Positions 25,957 through 35,471 of a stretch of DNA of 64,000 bases are shown here, piece after piece (position 1 is the stretch's first letter; the number at the start of each line of letters is the position of its first letter). The stretch is from Stigmatella aurantiaca (GTDB lineage: Bacteria > Myxococcota > Myxococcia > Myxococcales > Myxococcaceae): contig NZ_FOAP01000021.1 of assembly GCF_900109545.1 (NCBI RefSeq), positions 95,097 through 159,096 of the forward strand. The letters are read 5' to 3'. The notes below the pieces were generated by a model. The model made no database searches. It saw nothing but the letters and a program-made list of their open reading frames with translations, and had not been told where the DNA came from. Both the position numbers and the translations under genes were made by a program.

Positions 25957-28161
25957 TTGATTCGCCTCAACGACATCCTCCAGCGGGTCGCCTCGTACCA
26001 CCCGGACCCTGACCTGGACATCATCAAGAAGGCGTACGTCTACTCCGCCAAGGTGCACCAGGGGCAGCTGCGCAAGTCCGGCGAGCCCTACCTGGTGCAT
26101 CCGCTGGAGGTGGCCGGCATCCTCGCCGAGCTGAAGCTGGACGAGGCCTCCATCGTCACCGGCCTGCTCCACGACACCATCGAGGACACGCTCGCCACGG
26201 CCGAGGAGCTCACGGAGCTGTTCGGCCCCGAGGTCTCCCAGTTGGTGGATGGGGTGACCAAGCTCTCCAAGTTCTCGGCCTCCGCCACGCTCTCCCAGGA
26301 GGAGAAGCAGGCGGAGAACTTCCGGAAGATGATCATCGCGATGGCGCAGGACATCCGCGTCATCCTGGTGAAGCTCGCCGACCGCACGCACAACATGCGG
26401 ACCCTGGACCACATGTCCGAGGAGAAGCAGGCCCGCATCGCTCAGGAGACGCTGGACATCTACGCCCCGCTGGCCAACCGCCTGGGCATCAGCTGGATCA
26501 AGACCGAGCTGGAGGACCTGTCCTTCCGCTACGTGAAGCCCCAGGACTACTTCGCGCTGCTGGAGAAGCTCAACCGGCGCAAGAAGGAGCGCGAGAAGTA
26601 CATCGAGGACACCAGCGCCCTCATCCGCACCAAGCTGGAGGAGCGCCACCTGCAGGGTGAGGTGAGCGGCCGCTTCAAGCACGTCTACAGCATTTACAAG
26701 AAGATCAAGGCGCAGGGGATCGAGTTCGATCAGATCCACGACATCATCGCCTTCCGGCTCCTCATGCCCACGGTGCCCTCGTGCTACGAGGCGCTGGGGC
26801 TGGTGCACCAGCTCTGGAAGCCGGTGCCGGGGCGCTTCAAGGACTTCATCGCCATCCCCAAGCCGAACATGTACCAGTCGCTGCACACCACGGTGATCGG
26901 CCCGCTGAGCGAGCGCGTGGAGGTGCAGATCCGCACCCCGGACATGAACAAGGTGGCCGAGGAGGGCATCGCGGCGCACTGGGCCTACAAGGAGGGCAAG
27001 GCCCTCATCTCCAAGGACGACGAGAAGTTCGCCTGGCTGCGCCAGCTCATGGAGTGGCAGCAGGACCTGAAGGACCCCAAGGAGTTCCTGGAGACGGTGA
27101 AGGTGGACCTCTTCACCGATGAAGTCTTTGTCTTCACGCCCAAGGGCGACGTGAAGAGCCTGCCGCGCGGGGCCACCCCTGTGGACTTCGCCTATTCCAT
27201 CCACTCGGACGTGGGCGGCCGGTGCGTGGGCGCCAAGGTCAACGGGAAGATTGTCCCGCTGCGCTACAAGATGAAGAACGGGGACATGGTGGAGGTGCTC
27301 ACCAGCCCCCAGGCGCACCCCTCGAAGGACTGGCTCACCTTCGTCAAGACGAGCCGCGCCCAGCAGCGCATCCGCAACTTCATCAAGCAGCAGCAGCGCG
27401 ACAAGAGCCTGCAGCTGGGCCGCGAGCTGGCCGAGCGCGAGCTCAAGCGCTACCAGCTCAACCTCAACCGGCTGACGAAGAACGGCGAGATGAAGAAGGC
27501 CGCCGAGGTGCTCGGCTACCGGGTCGAGGATGATCTGCTGGTGGCCATCGGCTACGGCAAGGTGACGCCGCAGCAGCTCCTCCAGCGCCTGGTGCCGGAC
27601 AAGGTGGTGGAGGAGCGTGAGCCCTTGCCCGCCCAGCCGCCCGCTTCGGAGGGCAACGGCGCGTCCATGCTGCCGGGGCTGTCGCGCGTCACGGACCTGG
27701 CCAAGCGGCTGGTGGGCCGGCAGACCCGCGGCGGCGTGCAGATTGGCGGCGTGGACGATGTGCTCGTGCGCTTCGGGCGCTGTTGCAACCCCGTGCCCGG
27801 AGACCCCATCGTCGGCTTCATCACCCGCGGGCGCGGCGTCACCGTGCACACGGACAACTGCGAGAAGGCCCTCGCCACGGACCCGGAGCGCCGGGTCGAC
27901 GTCGCCTGGGACATCCGCGGCGAGTACAAGCGCCCCGTCACCCTGCGCATCCTCTCCGCGGACCGGCCGGGCATGCTGTCGGACATCACCAACACCTTCT
28001 CGAAGAAGGGCGTCAACATCTCCCAGGCCAACTGCCGGGCCACCGGGGATGACCGCGCGGTGAATACCTTCGAGGTCACCATCTCCGACCTCAAGCAGCT
28101 CACCGAGCTGATGCGCTCCATCGAACGCATCCAGGGCGTGCAGTCCGTCGAGCGCATCTGA
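25957..28161 (+). CDS. relA: Bifunctional (p)ppGpp synthetase/hydrolase (Rel/SpoT)
   Basis: A 734-residue RSH protein with the full domain order: HD hydrolase (YLVHPLEVA, LLHDTIEDT), synthetase (GRFKHVYSIYKKIK, YQSLHTTV), TGS (VFVFTPKGDVKSLPRGATPVDFAY, in part), zinc-finger/helical region (RFGRCCNPVPGD, with DNCE) and C-terminal ACT (RPGMLSDITNTFSKKGVNI, in part). Both catalytic sites look intact, so it should both make and degrade (p)ppGpp. The start codon is TTG at 25957. In M. xanthus (p)ppGpp triggers fruiting-body development. ridA follows 82 bases downstream. Confidence 0.95.
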   Translation: MIRLNDILQRVASYHPDPDLDIIKKAYVYSAKVHQGQLRKSGEPYLVHPLEVAGILAELKLDEASIVTGLLHDTIEDTLATAEELTELFGPEVSQLVDGVTKLSKFSASATLSQEEKQAENFRKMIIAMAQDIRVILVKLADRTHNMRTLDHMSEEKQARIAQETLDIYAPLANRLGISWIKTELEDLSFRYVKPQDYFALLEKLNRRKKEREKYIEDTSALIRTKLEERHLQGEVSGRFKHVYSIYKKIKAQGIEFDQIHDIIAFRLLMPTVPSCYEALGLVHQLWKPVPGRFKDFIAIPKPNMYQSLHTTVIGPLSERVEVQIRTPDMNKVAEEGIAAHWAYKEGKALISKDDEKFAWLRQLMEWQQDLKDPKEFLETVKVDLFTDEVFVFTPKGDVKSLPRGATPVDFAYSIHSDVGGRCVGAKVNGKIVPLRYKMKNGDMVEVLTSPQAHPSKDWLTFVKTSRAQQRIRNFIKQQQRDKSLQLGRELAERELKRYQLNLNRLTKNGEMKKAAEVLGYRVEDDLLVAIGYGKVTPQQLLQRLVPDKVVEEREPLPAQPPASEGNGASMLPGLSRVTDLAKRLVGRQTRGGVQIGGVDDVLVRFGRCCNPVPGDPIVGFITRGRGVTVHTDNCEKALATDPERRVDVAWDIRGEYKRPVTLRILSADRPGMLSDITNTFSKKGVNISQANCRATGDDRAVNTFEVTISDLKQLTELMRSIERIQGVQSVERI

Positions 28162-28243
28162 GGCCCTTTGGCCTCCACCGATTCATGTTAGAGCCACGCG
28201 TGGAGCGCGGCCCTCCGGGGCCGCTTCACCCCGAGGTCCTCAC

Positions 28244-28630
28244 ATGGCGCGTAAGACCGTTCACTCCGACAGTGCCCCGCAGGCCATTGGCCCCTACTCG
28301 CAGGCCGTTCAGGCCGACGCCGGGAAGATGATCTTCCTGTCCGGGCAGATTCCCCTGGATCCGAAGACGATGGAGCTGGTGCAGGGCGATGCCGCCGTGC
28401 AGGCGGAGCGGGTGATGCAGAACCTGCAGGCGGTGCTGGCCGCGGCCGGGGCCGACTTCTCCCACGTGGTGCGCTGCACCATCTTCCTCACCGACCTGGG
28501 CGACTTCAGCAAGGTGAACGAGGTGTACGGGCGGTTCTTCACCGGCGCCCCGCCGGCCCGCGTCACCGTGCAGGTGTCGGCCCTGCCGCGCGGCGCCAAG
28601 GTGGAGATCGACGCCATCGCCGTGCTGTGA
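28244..28630 (+). CDS. ridA: RidA family reactive enamine/imine deaminase
   Basis: A 128-residue protein, the usual length. It has the IGPYSQAV N-terminal pattern, SGQIPLDP, and the C-terminal PARVTVQVSALPRGAKVEI segment carrying the conserved Arg that binds the substrate carboxylate, with the final Glu. It hydrolyses reactive 2-aminoacrylate-type imines and protects PLP enzymes. It may be co-transcribed with the Rel/SpoT gene. A strong bidirectional hairpin follows. Confidence 0.93.
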   Translation: MARKTVHSDSAPQAIGPYSQAVQADAGKMIFLSGQIPLDPKTMELVQGDAAVQAERVMQNLQAVLAAAGADFSHVVRCTIFLTDLGDFSKVNEVYGRFFTGAPPARVTVQVSALPRGAKVEIDAIAVL

Positions 28631-28656
28631 GCCCCGCCTGAAACCCTCCTGAAACA

Positions 28657-28693
28657 CAGAGGCCGCCGGACCTCGTGGGTCCAGCGGCCTCTG
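28657..28693. terminator. Bidirectional hairpin terminator between ridA and the triple DsbA gene
   Basis: CAGAGGCCGC (28657-28666) pairs with GCGGCCTCTG (28684-28693), and GGACC pairs with GGTCC inside, around a short loop. It lies between two convergent genes, 26 bases after ridA and 28 bases beyond the other stop. Confidence 0.75.
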
Positions 28694-28721
28694 GTCAAAC
28701 CATCGGAAGCGGGGCGAGGGA

Positions 28722-30683
28722 CTACTTGACGTCCTTGGCCATGCCCTCGGCCTTCTTCAGCTCCTCATCGATGACGCGCTTGAAGGCGTCCGGCGGCTGC
28801 GCACCCACCAGCGTGCGGCCGTTGATGAAGAACGTCGGGGTGCCGTTGGCGCCCACGCGCGTGCCCTCGGCGGACTCCGCCTCGATCTGCGCGGTGAACT
28901 TGCCGCTGTCCAGGGCGGACTTGAACTTGCCCATGTCCAGCTTCAGCTCCTCGGCGTAGCGCTCCAGCGAGGCGCGGTCCAGGGCCTTCTGGTTGGCGAA
29001 GAGCTTGTCGTGGTACTCCCAGAACTTGCCCTGCTCGTTGGCGGCCAGCGCCGCGGCGGCGGCCGTCTTGGCGTTGGCGTGGAAGGGCAGCGGCTGGTTC
29101 TTGAAGGCCACGCGGATCTTCCCCTTGTAGCCCTCCTCCAGCTGCTTGAGCGTGGGCACCACGCGGCTGCAGAACGGGCACTCGAAGTCCGAGAAGGCGA
29201 CGATGGTGACCGGCGCGTTGGCGGGGCCCTTCACCGGCGCGTTGCCCACTTCGATCTTCTGCACGGCGGGCTCGGCCTCCTCGGGGGCGGACGGAGGCGG
29301 GGCGTTGGCCGCATCCTCCATGAGCTTCGCGTAGAGGTTCTCCGGCTTCACGCCGCTGGCGAGCACCTTCTCCGCCTTGCCCTTCTCCTCGTCGATGGCC
29401 GTCTTGAAGGCCTCGAAGGGCTGGGCGCCCACGAGCTGGCGGCCGTTGATGAAGAACGTCGGGGTGCCGTTGGCGCCCACCGCGGAGCCGGCCGTGGCGT
29501 CCGCCTCGACCTTCGCGCGGAACTTGCCGCTGTCCAGGGCCGCCTTGAACTTGCTCACGTCCAGCTTCAGCTCCTGGGCGTACTTCTCGAGCGAGGCGCG
29601 GTCCAGGGCCTTCTGATTGGCGAAGAGCTTGTCGTGGTACTCCCAGAACTTGCCCTGCTCGTTGGCGGCCATGGAGGCCTCGGCGGCCAGCTTGGCGTTG
29701 GCGTGGAAGGGCAGCGGCTGGTGGCGGAACACCACGCGCACGTCCTTGCCGTACGTCTCCTTGATCTTCGAGAGCGTGGGCGTGACGCGGCTGCAGAACG
29801 GGCACTCGAAGTCGGACCACTCGACGATGGTCACCTTGGCGTCCTTCGGGCCGAAGGAGGGCGAGTCATTGGGCACATCCACCTTGCGGACGGTGGCGGC
29901 CTGGGGGGCGGCGGCCGGAGGCGGCGCGGCGCGCTCCTGGCCCTTGGCGATGATGGCGGCGTACACGTCCGCGGGCTTGGTGCCGGCCTTCACGAGGGCC
30001 TCGGCCTTGCTGTACTCCTCGTCGATGAGGGCCTTGAAGCGCTCTGCGGGCTGCGCACCGGACAGCAGGCGGCCGTTGATGAAGAAGGCCGGGGTGCCGT
30101 TGGCGCCCAGCTGGCCCGCGAGGGCCTGATCCCGGGTGATGGTCTGCTGGAAGCTCTCCTTGGAGAGGTCCTTCTTCCAGCGGGCCACGTCCAGGCCAAT
30201 CTCGGAGGCGTACTTCTCCAGGTCGGCGTCCTCCAGGGCGCGCGCGTTGGCGAAGAGCTTCTCGTGGTACTCCCAGTACTTGCCCTGCTCACCGGCGGCC
30301 ATGGCGGCCAGCGCGGCGGGCTTGGCGCGGGGGTGGAAGGACAGCGGGTTCTGCTTCATCACCACGCGCAGCTTGTTGCCGTACTCCTCCTGGAGCTTCT
30401 TCACCGTGGCGTCGGCGCGGGAGCAGAAGGGGCACTGGTAGTCGGAGAACTCCACCATCGTCACGAGCGCCTCGGGGCTGCCCTTGACGGGGGAATTCTC
30501 GATGGGAACCTTGAAGACGGCGCTGTCCGCGGGGCGGGCCGGCTTTGCGGGTGCGGACGGCTGAGACGGGGCGGCGGCCGTGGGGGCGCTGCCCTCATTG
30601 CTCTTGGATCCCGAGGCGGCCCTGCCGCCGAAGAATCCGAGCACCAGGCCCACCACGAGGGCCACAATGACATTGGCTTTCAT
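28722..30683 (-). CDS. Exported protein with three tandem DsbA-like thioredoxin domains
   Basis: A 653-residue protein. A signal or membrane anchor (IVALVVGLVLGFFGG, residues 6-20) and a low-complexity linker lead to three thioredoxin-fold modules of the DsbA/Thioredoxin_4 type. Their CPFC active sites lie at residues 84-87, 294-297 and 502-505, a period of about 209 residues. Each module repeats the WEYH and LFAN pattern and ends with a cis-proline loop (GTPAFFING or GTPTFFING). It is expected to act as a periplasmic thiol oxidoreductase. Modules 2 and 3 are nearly identical over long stretches, including at DNA level, so recent internal duplication is likely. I chose the ATG at 30683 (AAGGAG about 13 bases upstream). 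Confidence 0.9.
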   Translation of the reverse strand: MKANVIVALVVGLVLGFFGGRAASGSKSNEGSAPTAAAPSQPSAPAKPARPADSAVFKVPIENSPVKGSPEALVTMVEFSDYQCPFCSRADATVKKLQEEYGNKLRVVMKQNPLSFHPRAKPAALAAMAAGEQGKYWEYHEKLFANARALEDADLEKYASEIGLDVARWKKDLSKESFQQTITRDQALAGQLGANGTPAFFINGRLLSGAQPAERFKALIDEEYSKAEALVKAGTKPADVYAAIIAKGQERAAPPPAAAPQAATVRKVDVPNDSPSFGPKDAKVTIVEWSDFECPFCSRVTPTLSKIKETYGKDVRVVFRHQPLPFHANAKLAAEASMAANEQGKFWEYHDKLFANQKALDRASLEKYAQELKLDVSKFKAALDSGKFRAKVEADATAGSAVGANGTPTFFINGRQLVGAQPFEAFKTAIDEEKGKAEKVLASGVKPENLYAKLMEDAANAPPPSAPEEAEPAVQKIEVGNAPVKGPANAPVTIVAFSDFECPFCSRVVPTLKQLEEGYKGKIRVAFKNQPLPFHANAKTAAAAALAANEQGKFWEYHDKLFANQKALDRASLERYAEELKLDMGKFKSALDSGKFTAQIEAESAEGTRVGANGTPTFFINGRTLVGAQPPDAFKRVIDEELKKAEGMAKDVK

Positions 30684-30903
30684 ATGTACCGTTCTGCTCC
30701 TTCCGTCTCGGGTCCGTCCTGAAGGGCGGCCCCGGGCGGGGGTAATGAGGCGGGCTTGATAACAGAGGGAAATCCGGCCAGGCAAGCCGAGCCCCCCCAC
30801 CTAGAGGCGTGATGCAACTTCTGCAGATGCCCGGAAACTGGGCAGTTTTTTGAAAAATTCCGCGTGAGTCTTCGCCTGTAGTGCGCCCAGGGCCCCGCGG
30901 GTT

Positions 30904-31815
30904 TCAAAGAATTTGAAGGACGCGATCTTCCAGGCTCCGGCCCCGGGAGACGCCCAGGATGAGCACCCCTGTCTGGAGCAGGTGGGCCACCGTGCGGCTG
31001 ATGACCTCCTCGGGGCGGTGGGCCTGGCCGTCGAAGCGCACCAGCAGCACGCCCGGGGACTCCATGCGCGCGGCGGTGACGCCCGGAAGCTGGGTGAGCT
31101 CGGGTGGGATGATTTCCCCCCGGGCGATCTGCACCCGGAACTCCGCGCCCTGGCTGGTCAGCTCCGACATGGTGCCCGCCTGGGCGAGCGTGCCCCGGTC
31201 GAGGATGGCGGCCCCGTCGCACAGCTCCTCCAACTCCTGGAGGTTGTGGCTGGACACCACGACGGTCTGGCGGCCCCTCATGTCGCGGATGACCTGGCGG
31301 ACCTGGGCGGCGATGCGGGGATCCAGGCCGGCGGTGGGCTCATCCAGGAGTACCAGTGGGGGCTGTCCCATCAGCGCCTGGGCCATGGCGGCCCGCTTGG
31401 CCATGCCGTGGGAGAGCGCCTGGGTCTGCACCGTCCAGGCCTCCGCGAGCCCTACCTTGTCCAGGGCCTCGTGGGCCTCCCGCTCGGGCGAGGGGAGCCC
31501 CGACAGCCGGGCCCAGTAGGTGAGCAGGGTGCCGGTCTCCCAGCCTGGCGGAAGGATGGCGTCCTGGGGCAGGGCGCCCAGCTTGCCCTTCAGGGCGCCT
31601 GGGTGCGTGGGGTTCACCCCCAGCACCTTCAGGTTGCCTTCGGAGGGGTAGAGGTAGCCACACATCATCGAGAAGGTGGTCGTCTTGCCCGCGCCGTTGG
31701 GCCCGATGAGCCCGTAGACCTGGCCCTGGGGCACCGACAGCGTCACGGCGTTGACCGCCACCTTCGGGCCAAAGCGTTTGCTGACCTGGAACAGTTCGAT
31801 GGCGGGCTCGCTCAC
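30904..31815 (-). CDS. ABC transporter ATP-binding protein
   Basis: A 303-residue ATPase of the ABC-2 exporter/drug-resistance class. It shows Walker A GPNGAGKTTT, Q-loop region GALPQDA, an ABC signature slightly altered to LSHGMAKRA, Walker B LVLLDEPTAGLDP and the switch His in VVSSHNLQEL. A C-terminal tail of about 90 residues follows. Its start overlaps the upstream permease stop by four bases, so the two are translationally coupled. The substrate is unknown. Confidence 0.92.
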   Translation of the reverse strand: MSEPAIELFQVSKRFGPKVAVNAVTLSVPQGQVYGLIGPNGAGKTTTFSMMCGYLYPSEGNLKVLGVNPTHPGALKGKLGALPQDAILPPGWETGTLLTYWARLSGLPSPEREAHEALDKVGLAEAWTVQTQALSHGMAKRAAMAQALMGQPPLVLLDEPTAGLDPRIAAQVRQVIRDMRGRQTVVVSSHNLQELEELCDGAAILDRGTLAQAGTMSELTSQGAEFRVQIARGEIIPPELTQLPGVTAARMESPGVLLVRFDGQAHRPEEVISRTVAHLLQTGVLILGVSRGRSLEDRVLQIL

Positions 31816-32708
31816 AGGTCCCTCGCGCGCAGGACGGCATGGGCGCTGCCCAGGAAGAGCAGGGCGAAGCCCGCGTAGGCCAGGCCGCTGATGCCAAACT
31901 CGCTCAGCCTCGGGTGGAGCAGGTTGGAGGAGTAATAGGAGGGCGTCAGGAAACGGGCGAAGCCCAGCACCTGGCCCTCGTAGGCCCGGCCAATCACGTC
32001 CATCAGCCAGAAGGAGAAGAGCAGGATGAAGTTGAAGACGAGGCTCACCGCGGGGCTGCGGAACAGGCTGGAGCAGAAGGTGGTGAGCGCCACGTAGGCC
32101 AGCGAGAACACGATGGCCGCCAGCCAGTACTTCAAGAGGTTCAGCGCCAGCGCGGAGAAGGCGAAGTCCGGGTTGGTGAGGCGCGCGTAGATGAAGACGC
32201 CCAGGTCGATGATGAGCACCAGCCCCACGAGCAGCGAGGCCTGCACGAGGAACTTGCCCATCATCAGCGAGGAGCGGCGCGCGCGCACGGTGACGTAGCG
32301 GATGGAGCGCGGCCCCACCTCGCCGCTGAGCTGATCGAACCCCATCAGCGCCACGTACACGGGCAGGAAGAGCAGGGTGATCTTGAAGACCACCAGCACG
32401 ACGACCGGCACCTGGGAGAGCGCCTCCATCATCGCCGCATCGTTCCCGGCCAGCACGCCCAGGAAGCTCTTCTTCATCTCCGCGGCCACCGCGGTGGCCG
32501 CCTCGGCGCCATTGCCCGAGTCCGCCAGCCGCGCATTCACCTCGTCCCGGAGCGCGTTGGCGATGGCCCCCACGATGAGGAGCACCAGCACCGAGAACAT
32601 GCTGTAGAGGCCCAGCAGCACCACCACGCGGCCGCTTCGCACGGCCCGGCGCGTCTCGGCGCTCCAGATGACCGCGATTTCTTTCAATCCGTCCAAAGTG
32701 CCGCGCAC
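31812..32708 (-). CDS. ABC-2 type transporter permease
   Basis: A protein of about 298 residues with six likely membrane segments: residues about 30-50 (VVVLLGLYSMFSVLVLLIVG), 110-135, 165-190, 205-225, 240-260 and a last one before the C terminus (GLAYAGFALLFLGSAHA). A large periplasmic loop follows the first helix, as in NosY/DrrB-like permeases. It pairs with the downstream ATPase. A GTG at 32708 is preceded by a GGAAGA-type site; a GTG at 32729 is also possible. Confidence 0.87.
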   Translation of the reverse strand: MRGTLDGLKEIAVIWSAETRRAVRSGRVVVLLGLYSMFSVLVLLIVGAIANALRDEVNARLADSGNGAEAATAVAAEMKKSFLGVLAGNDAAMMEALSQVPVVVLVVFKITLLFLPVYVALMGFDQLSGEVGPRSIRYVTVRARRSSLMMGKFLVQASLLVGLVLIIDLGVFIYARLTNPDFAFSALALNLLKYWLAAIVFSLAYVALTTFCSSLFRSPAVSLVFNFILLFSFWLMDVIGRAYEGQVLGFARFLTPSYYSSNLLHPRLSEFGISGLAYAGFALLFLGSAHAVLRARDL

Positions 32709-32811
32709 CCTGTCAGGTCTTCCGGGCACCTGCCAGTTTATCCGCTTCCCCAGCGGCCGAGGGAGCAGACCTGGACAGCGGCTGCCAGGCCTTTAGGATC
32801 GGCCTCCCCTC

Positions 32812-34287
32812 ATGCCTCGCTCCCAAGCCCTCCTTGCGACGCTGCTGCCCCTTGCCCTCGTTCTGGGCGCCATGGGGACCACTTCCCCCACTGAAGTCCC
32901 CGCTGTCCTGGAAAGTCCGGATGCGGGCGCCGTGCTGGAGGCGAGCGCGGACGCGGGCACCGCCGACGCAGGGACCGAGCTGCTGGGGCTGGTACCCCCC
33001 GCTCCCGTGCCCTCGCGTGAGAAGGCGCCGCCCATCGCCCAGCTTCGTTCCCTGCCGCGCAAGGACGATGTGCTGGCCCAGGCCAAGCTGAGCCGTGGAC
33101 GGTTCGTCCTGCCCTCGGGCAAGGGGGGGGCCACGCTGACCGTGGACCCGCCGCTCCAGGCGCAAATCACCCGCATCATGCAGGACTACCAGGTGCCTTA
33201 CGGCGCCGCGGTGGTGCTCGAGCCCTCCACGGGGCGCGTGCTGGCGCTCGCGGAGCACTCCCAGACGGATCCGTCCATGCGGGGGCTGACCACCCGCGCG
33301 GTGTTCCCTGCGGCCAGCATCTTCAAGATCGTCACCGGCAGCGCGCTGCTGGAGGCCGGCGTGGCCCCCAGCGAAGAGGCCTGCTTCCATGGCGGCAAGC
33401 GGGGGCTGTCCGAGCGGCTGCTGGAGGACAGCAGCCGGGATGGGGCCTGCCACACGCTGTCATCCGCCATGGGCAAGAGCGCCAACGTCGTCTTCGCCAA
33501 GCTCACCCGCAAGCACCTCTCCGCGGATGCGCTGCGGCGCATGGCGGCGCGGCTTCGCTTCAACCGGCAGATATCCTTCCCCATCCCCACGGATGTCTCG
33601 CTCGCGTCCATTCCCGAGGATGAGTTTGGGCTGGCCAATACCGGGGCGGGCTTTGGCGATGTGTACCTGTCCCCGCTGCACGGGGCCGCGCTCGCCGCGG
33701 CCTCGGCCACCGGCGTGTGGAGAGACCCTGTCCTCTTCGAGCCCTCGCCGGAGGCCTCGGTGGCGCCCGCGGAGGAGGTGCTGTCGCCCGAGGTGACGCG
33801 CGCCCTCACGGGGATGCTGGAGGAGACGGTGACCCATGGCACCGCCCGGCGCGTCTTCCGGGAGCGCGGCTTCCGGGTGGAGGGCGCCGTGGGCAAGACG
33901 GGCACGCTGGCGGACAAGAACCCGTTCCGGGACTACTCCTGGTTCGTGGGCTTCGCCCCCAAGGACAACCCCCGCGTGGCGGTCGCCGCCGTCATCGTCA
34001 ACGAGCCGCTCTGGCGCATCCGGGCCACGTGGCTCGGGCGTGAGGCGATGCGGCTGGCCCTGGAGCGCTTCCCCGCGCCGGCGGCACCTCCCGAGGCTCC
34101 TCAGGAGGCGCCGCTCGTCGCCCAGCCGGCGCCCGCCATCGAGCCTCTGTCCGGTGGCGAGGCCGTCTCCACCGCCTCGGCCGCGGACGTGCCGGTGCCC
34201 GAGGCCGCCTCGCAGCAGGAGGAGGTGCCCTCCGGAGAGGAGGCGCTTCCCGTGGACACCGCGAACGCCGCGGCGCCGGTTCCGTGA
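32812..34287 (+). CDS. Penicillin-binding transpeptidase-domain protein
   Basis: A 491-residue exported protein. It has a signal peptide (residues about 5-22), a linker, and a PBP transpeptidase domain with all three motifs: SIFK (169-172), SAN (223-225) and KTG (362-364). There is no glycosyltransferase domain and only a minimal dimerisation region, so it is a small class B-like PBP or a divergent DD-transpeptidase. The C-terminal 80 residues are a Pro/Ala/Glu-rich tail without a membrane helix. It should cross-link peptidoglycan in the periplasm. Its stop is 16 bases from the convergent DUF4388 gene. Confidence 0.88.
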   Translation: MPRSQALLATLLPLALVLGAMGTTSPTEVPAVLESPDAGAVLEASADAGTADAGTELLGLVPPAPVPSREKAPPIAQLRSLPRKDDVLAQAKLSRGRFVLPSGKGGATLTVDPPLQAQITRIMQDYQVPYGAAVVLEPSTGRVLALAEHSQTDPSMRGLTTRAVFPAASIFKIVTGSALLEAGVAPSEEACFHGGKRGLSERLLEDSSRDGACHTLSSAMGKSANVVFAKLTRKHLSADALRRMAARLRFNRQISFPIPTDVSLASIPEDEFGLANTGAGFGDVYLSPLHGAALAAASATGVWRDPVLFEPSPEASVAPAEEVLSPEVTRALTGMLEETVTHGTARRVFRERGFRVEGAVGKTGTLADKNPFRDYSWFVGFAPKDNPRVAVAAVIVNEPLWRIRATWLGREAMRLALERFPAPAAPPEAPQEAPLVAQPAPAIEPLSGGEAVSTASAADVPVPEAASQQEEVPSGEEALPVDTANAAAPVP

Positions 34288-34302
34288 GGCCCGCCCCCCG
34301 GC

Positions 34303-35451
34303 TCAGGCCGGGGTGAGCTTCACGAAGCCGCTGTCCACGAAGCCCTGGAAGTACTTGAGCGCATCCAGCTCGTGCAGCGGGGAGACGCGCACGATGGCGG
34401 CCACGTCCCGGGTGCCGTTGATGCGCGACAGCAGGTAGCGCTCCGGGGCGCTGAGCGGCATCGTCTTGAGCTGGGCCTGGGGCACCAGCAGCGAGGGCAC
34501 CTGCGCGGGCTCCATCAGCACCAGCCGCAGCGACTCGTGCAGGGACTTCTCCGCGGTCTTCAGCAGCTCCGCCGTCTGCGGCGAGGGGGCGACTTCATAG
34601 GCGCGGCGCGCCAGGGCCTCGGCATCCCGGAAGTTGCAGTTGTCCAGGAACATGCGCGCCGCCTGGAGGATCTCCTCCACGGGGGACTCCGCGCCAATGA
34701 TGGTGGGCGCGGCCTCCGCGGGCGGGGCGGGGGGCGGCGCGCTGTCCTCGCGCACCTTCACCGCGTCCTGCCGGTAGAGCGCGTAGAGGCGCTGGTAGAG
34801 GTAGAAGTCCGAGGCGTGGAGGGCCAGTGCCATCTCGTCGATGGTCAGCCCCTCCTTGATATGCGTCACCAGCTTCTCGTCGCGGCTTCCGGGCTGGCGG
34901 GACTCGGGCAGCCGCCGCTCGTCCACCACCAGCCGGGCCTTGCCCGAGGGGAACACCGCCCGGATGGCCTGCCACGCCGTCTCGCGGAATTCGCCCTCCC
35001 GGTGGATGTCCAGCAGGTCCACCCGCACATCCAGCCCCTCGCTCAGCGGCACCACCGGCCGGGGCTCGAACTGGAACTCGCCCTCCACCCACTGGAAGGC
35101 ATCCAGCAGCATCTCCCGGAACTTGAGGCTCAGGGTGTTCTGGACGGTGGGCTCCGGGATGATGCCCTGCATCACCAGAATCTTGCCCAGCAGCATGTCC
35201 GTTACGCGCTGCGTCTCGAAGGCGCGGCCCAGCTGGTCCTCGGTCAGGTGCCCCATGTTGATGAGGAACTGGCCCAGGAACTCCCGGGGCTGGTTCGAGC
35301 TGGCGCTGATGACGGCGCCCTGGCTCAGCGTCAGCTCCTTGGAGACGCCCGGGCGCTGCACCCGGAGGATGCCGGAACCGCGCCGGTTCCCCAGATAGCT
35401 GACGGCGTCCCGAAGGGGCATCGTCGCGAAGTCACCTGACAAGCCGGGCAT
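34303..35451 (-). CDS. DUF4388 (PATAN-type) domain protein
   Basis: A protein of about 382 residues. The N terminus (LSGDFATMPLRDAVSYLGN) is the DUF4388 start, a domain frequent in myxobacteria and often linked to regulators and gliding or GTPase-regulatory proteins. The middle contains another region (HLTEDQLGRAFETQ and following) resembling the GspE-N/MshEN module. The C-terminal 120 residues are helical. Its ATG (35451) or GTG (35454) lies only about 20 bases from the divergent glutaredoxin-like start. Confidence 0.82.
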   Translation of the reverse strand: MPGLSGDFATMPLRDAVSYLGNRRGSGILRVQRPGVSKELTLSQGAVISASSNQPREFLGQFLINMGHLTEDQLGRAFETQRVTDMLLGKILVMQGIIPEPTVQNTLSLKFREMLLDAFQWVEGEFQFEPRPVVPLSEGLDVRVDLLDIHREGEFRETAWQAIRAVFPSGKARLVVDERRLPESRQPGSRDEKLVTHIKEGLTIDEMALALHASDFYLYQRLYALYRQDAVKVREDSAPPPAPPAEAAPTIIGAESPVEEILQAARMFLDNCNFRDAEALARRAYEVAPSPQTAELLKTAEKSLHESLRLVLMEPAQVPSLLVPQAQLKTMPLSAPERYLLSRINGTRDVAAIVRVSPLHELDALKYFQGFVDSGFVKLTPA

Positions 35452-35471
35452 CACTGCGCATCCTGCAACGC

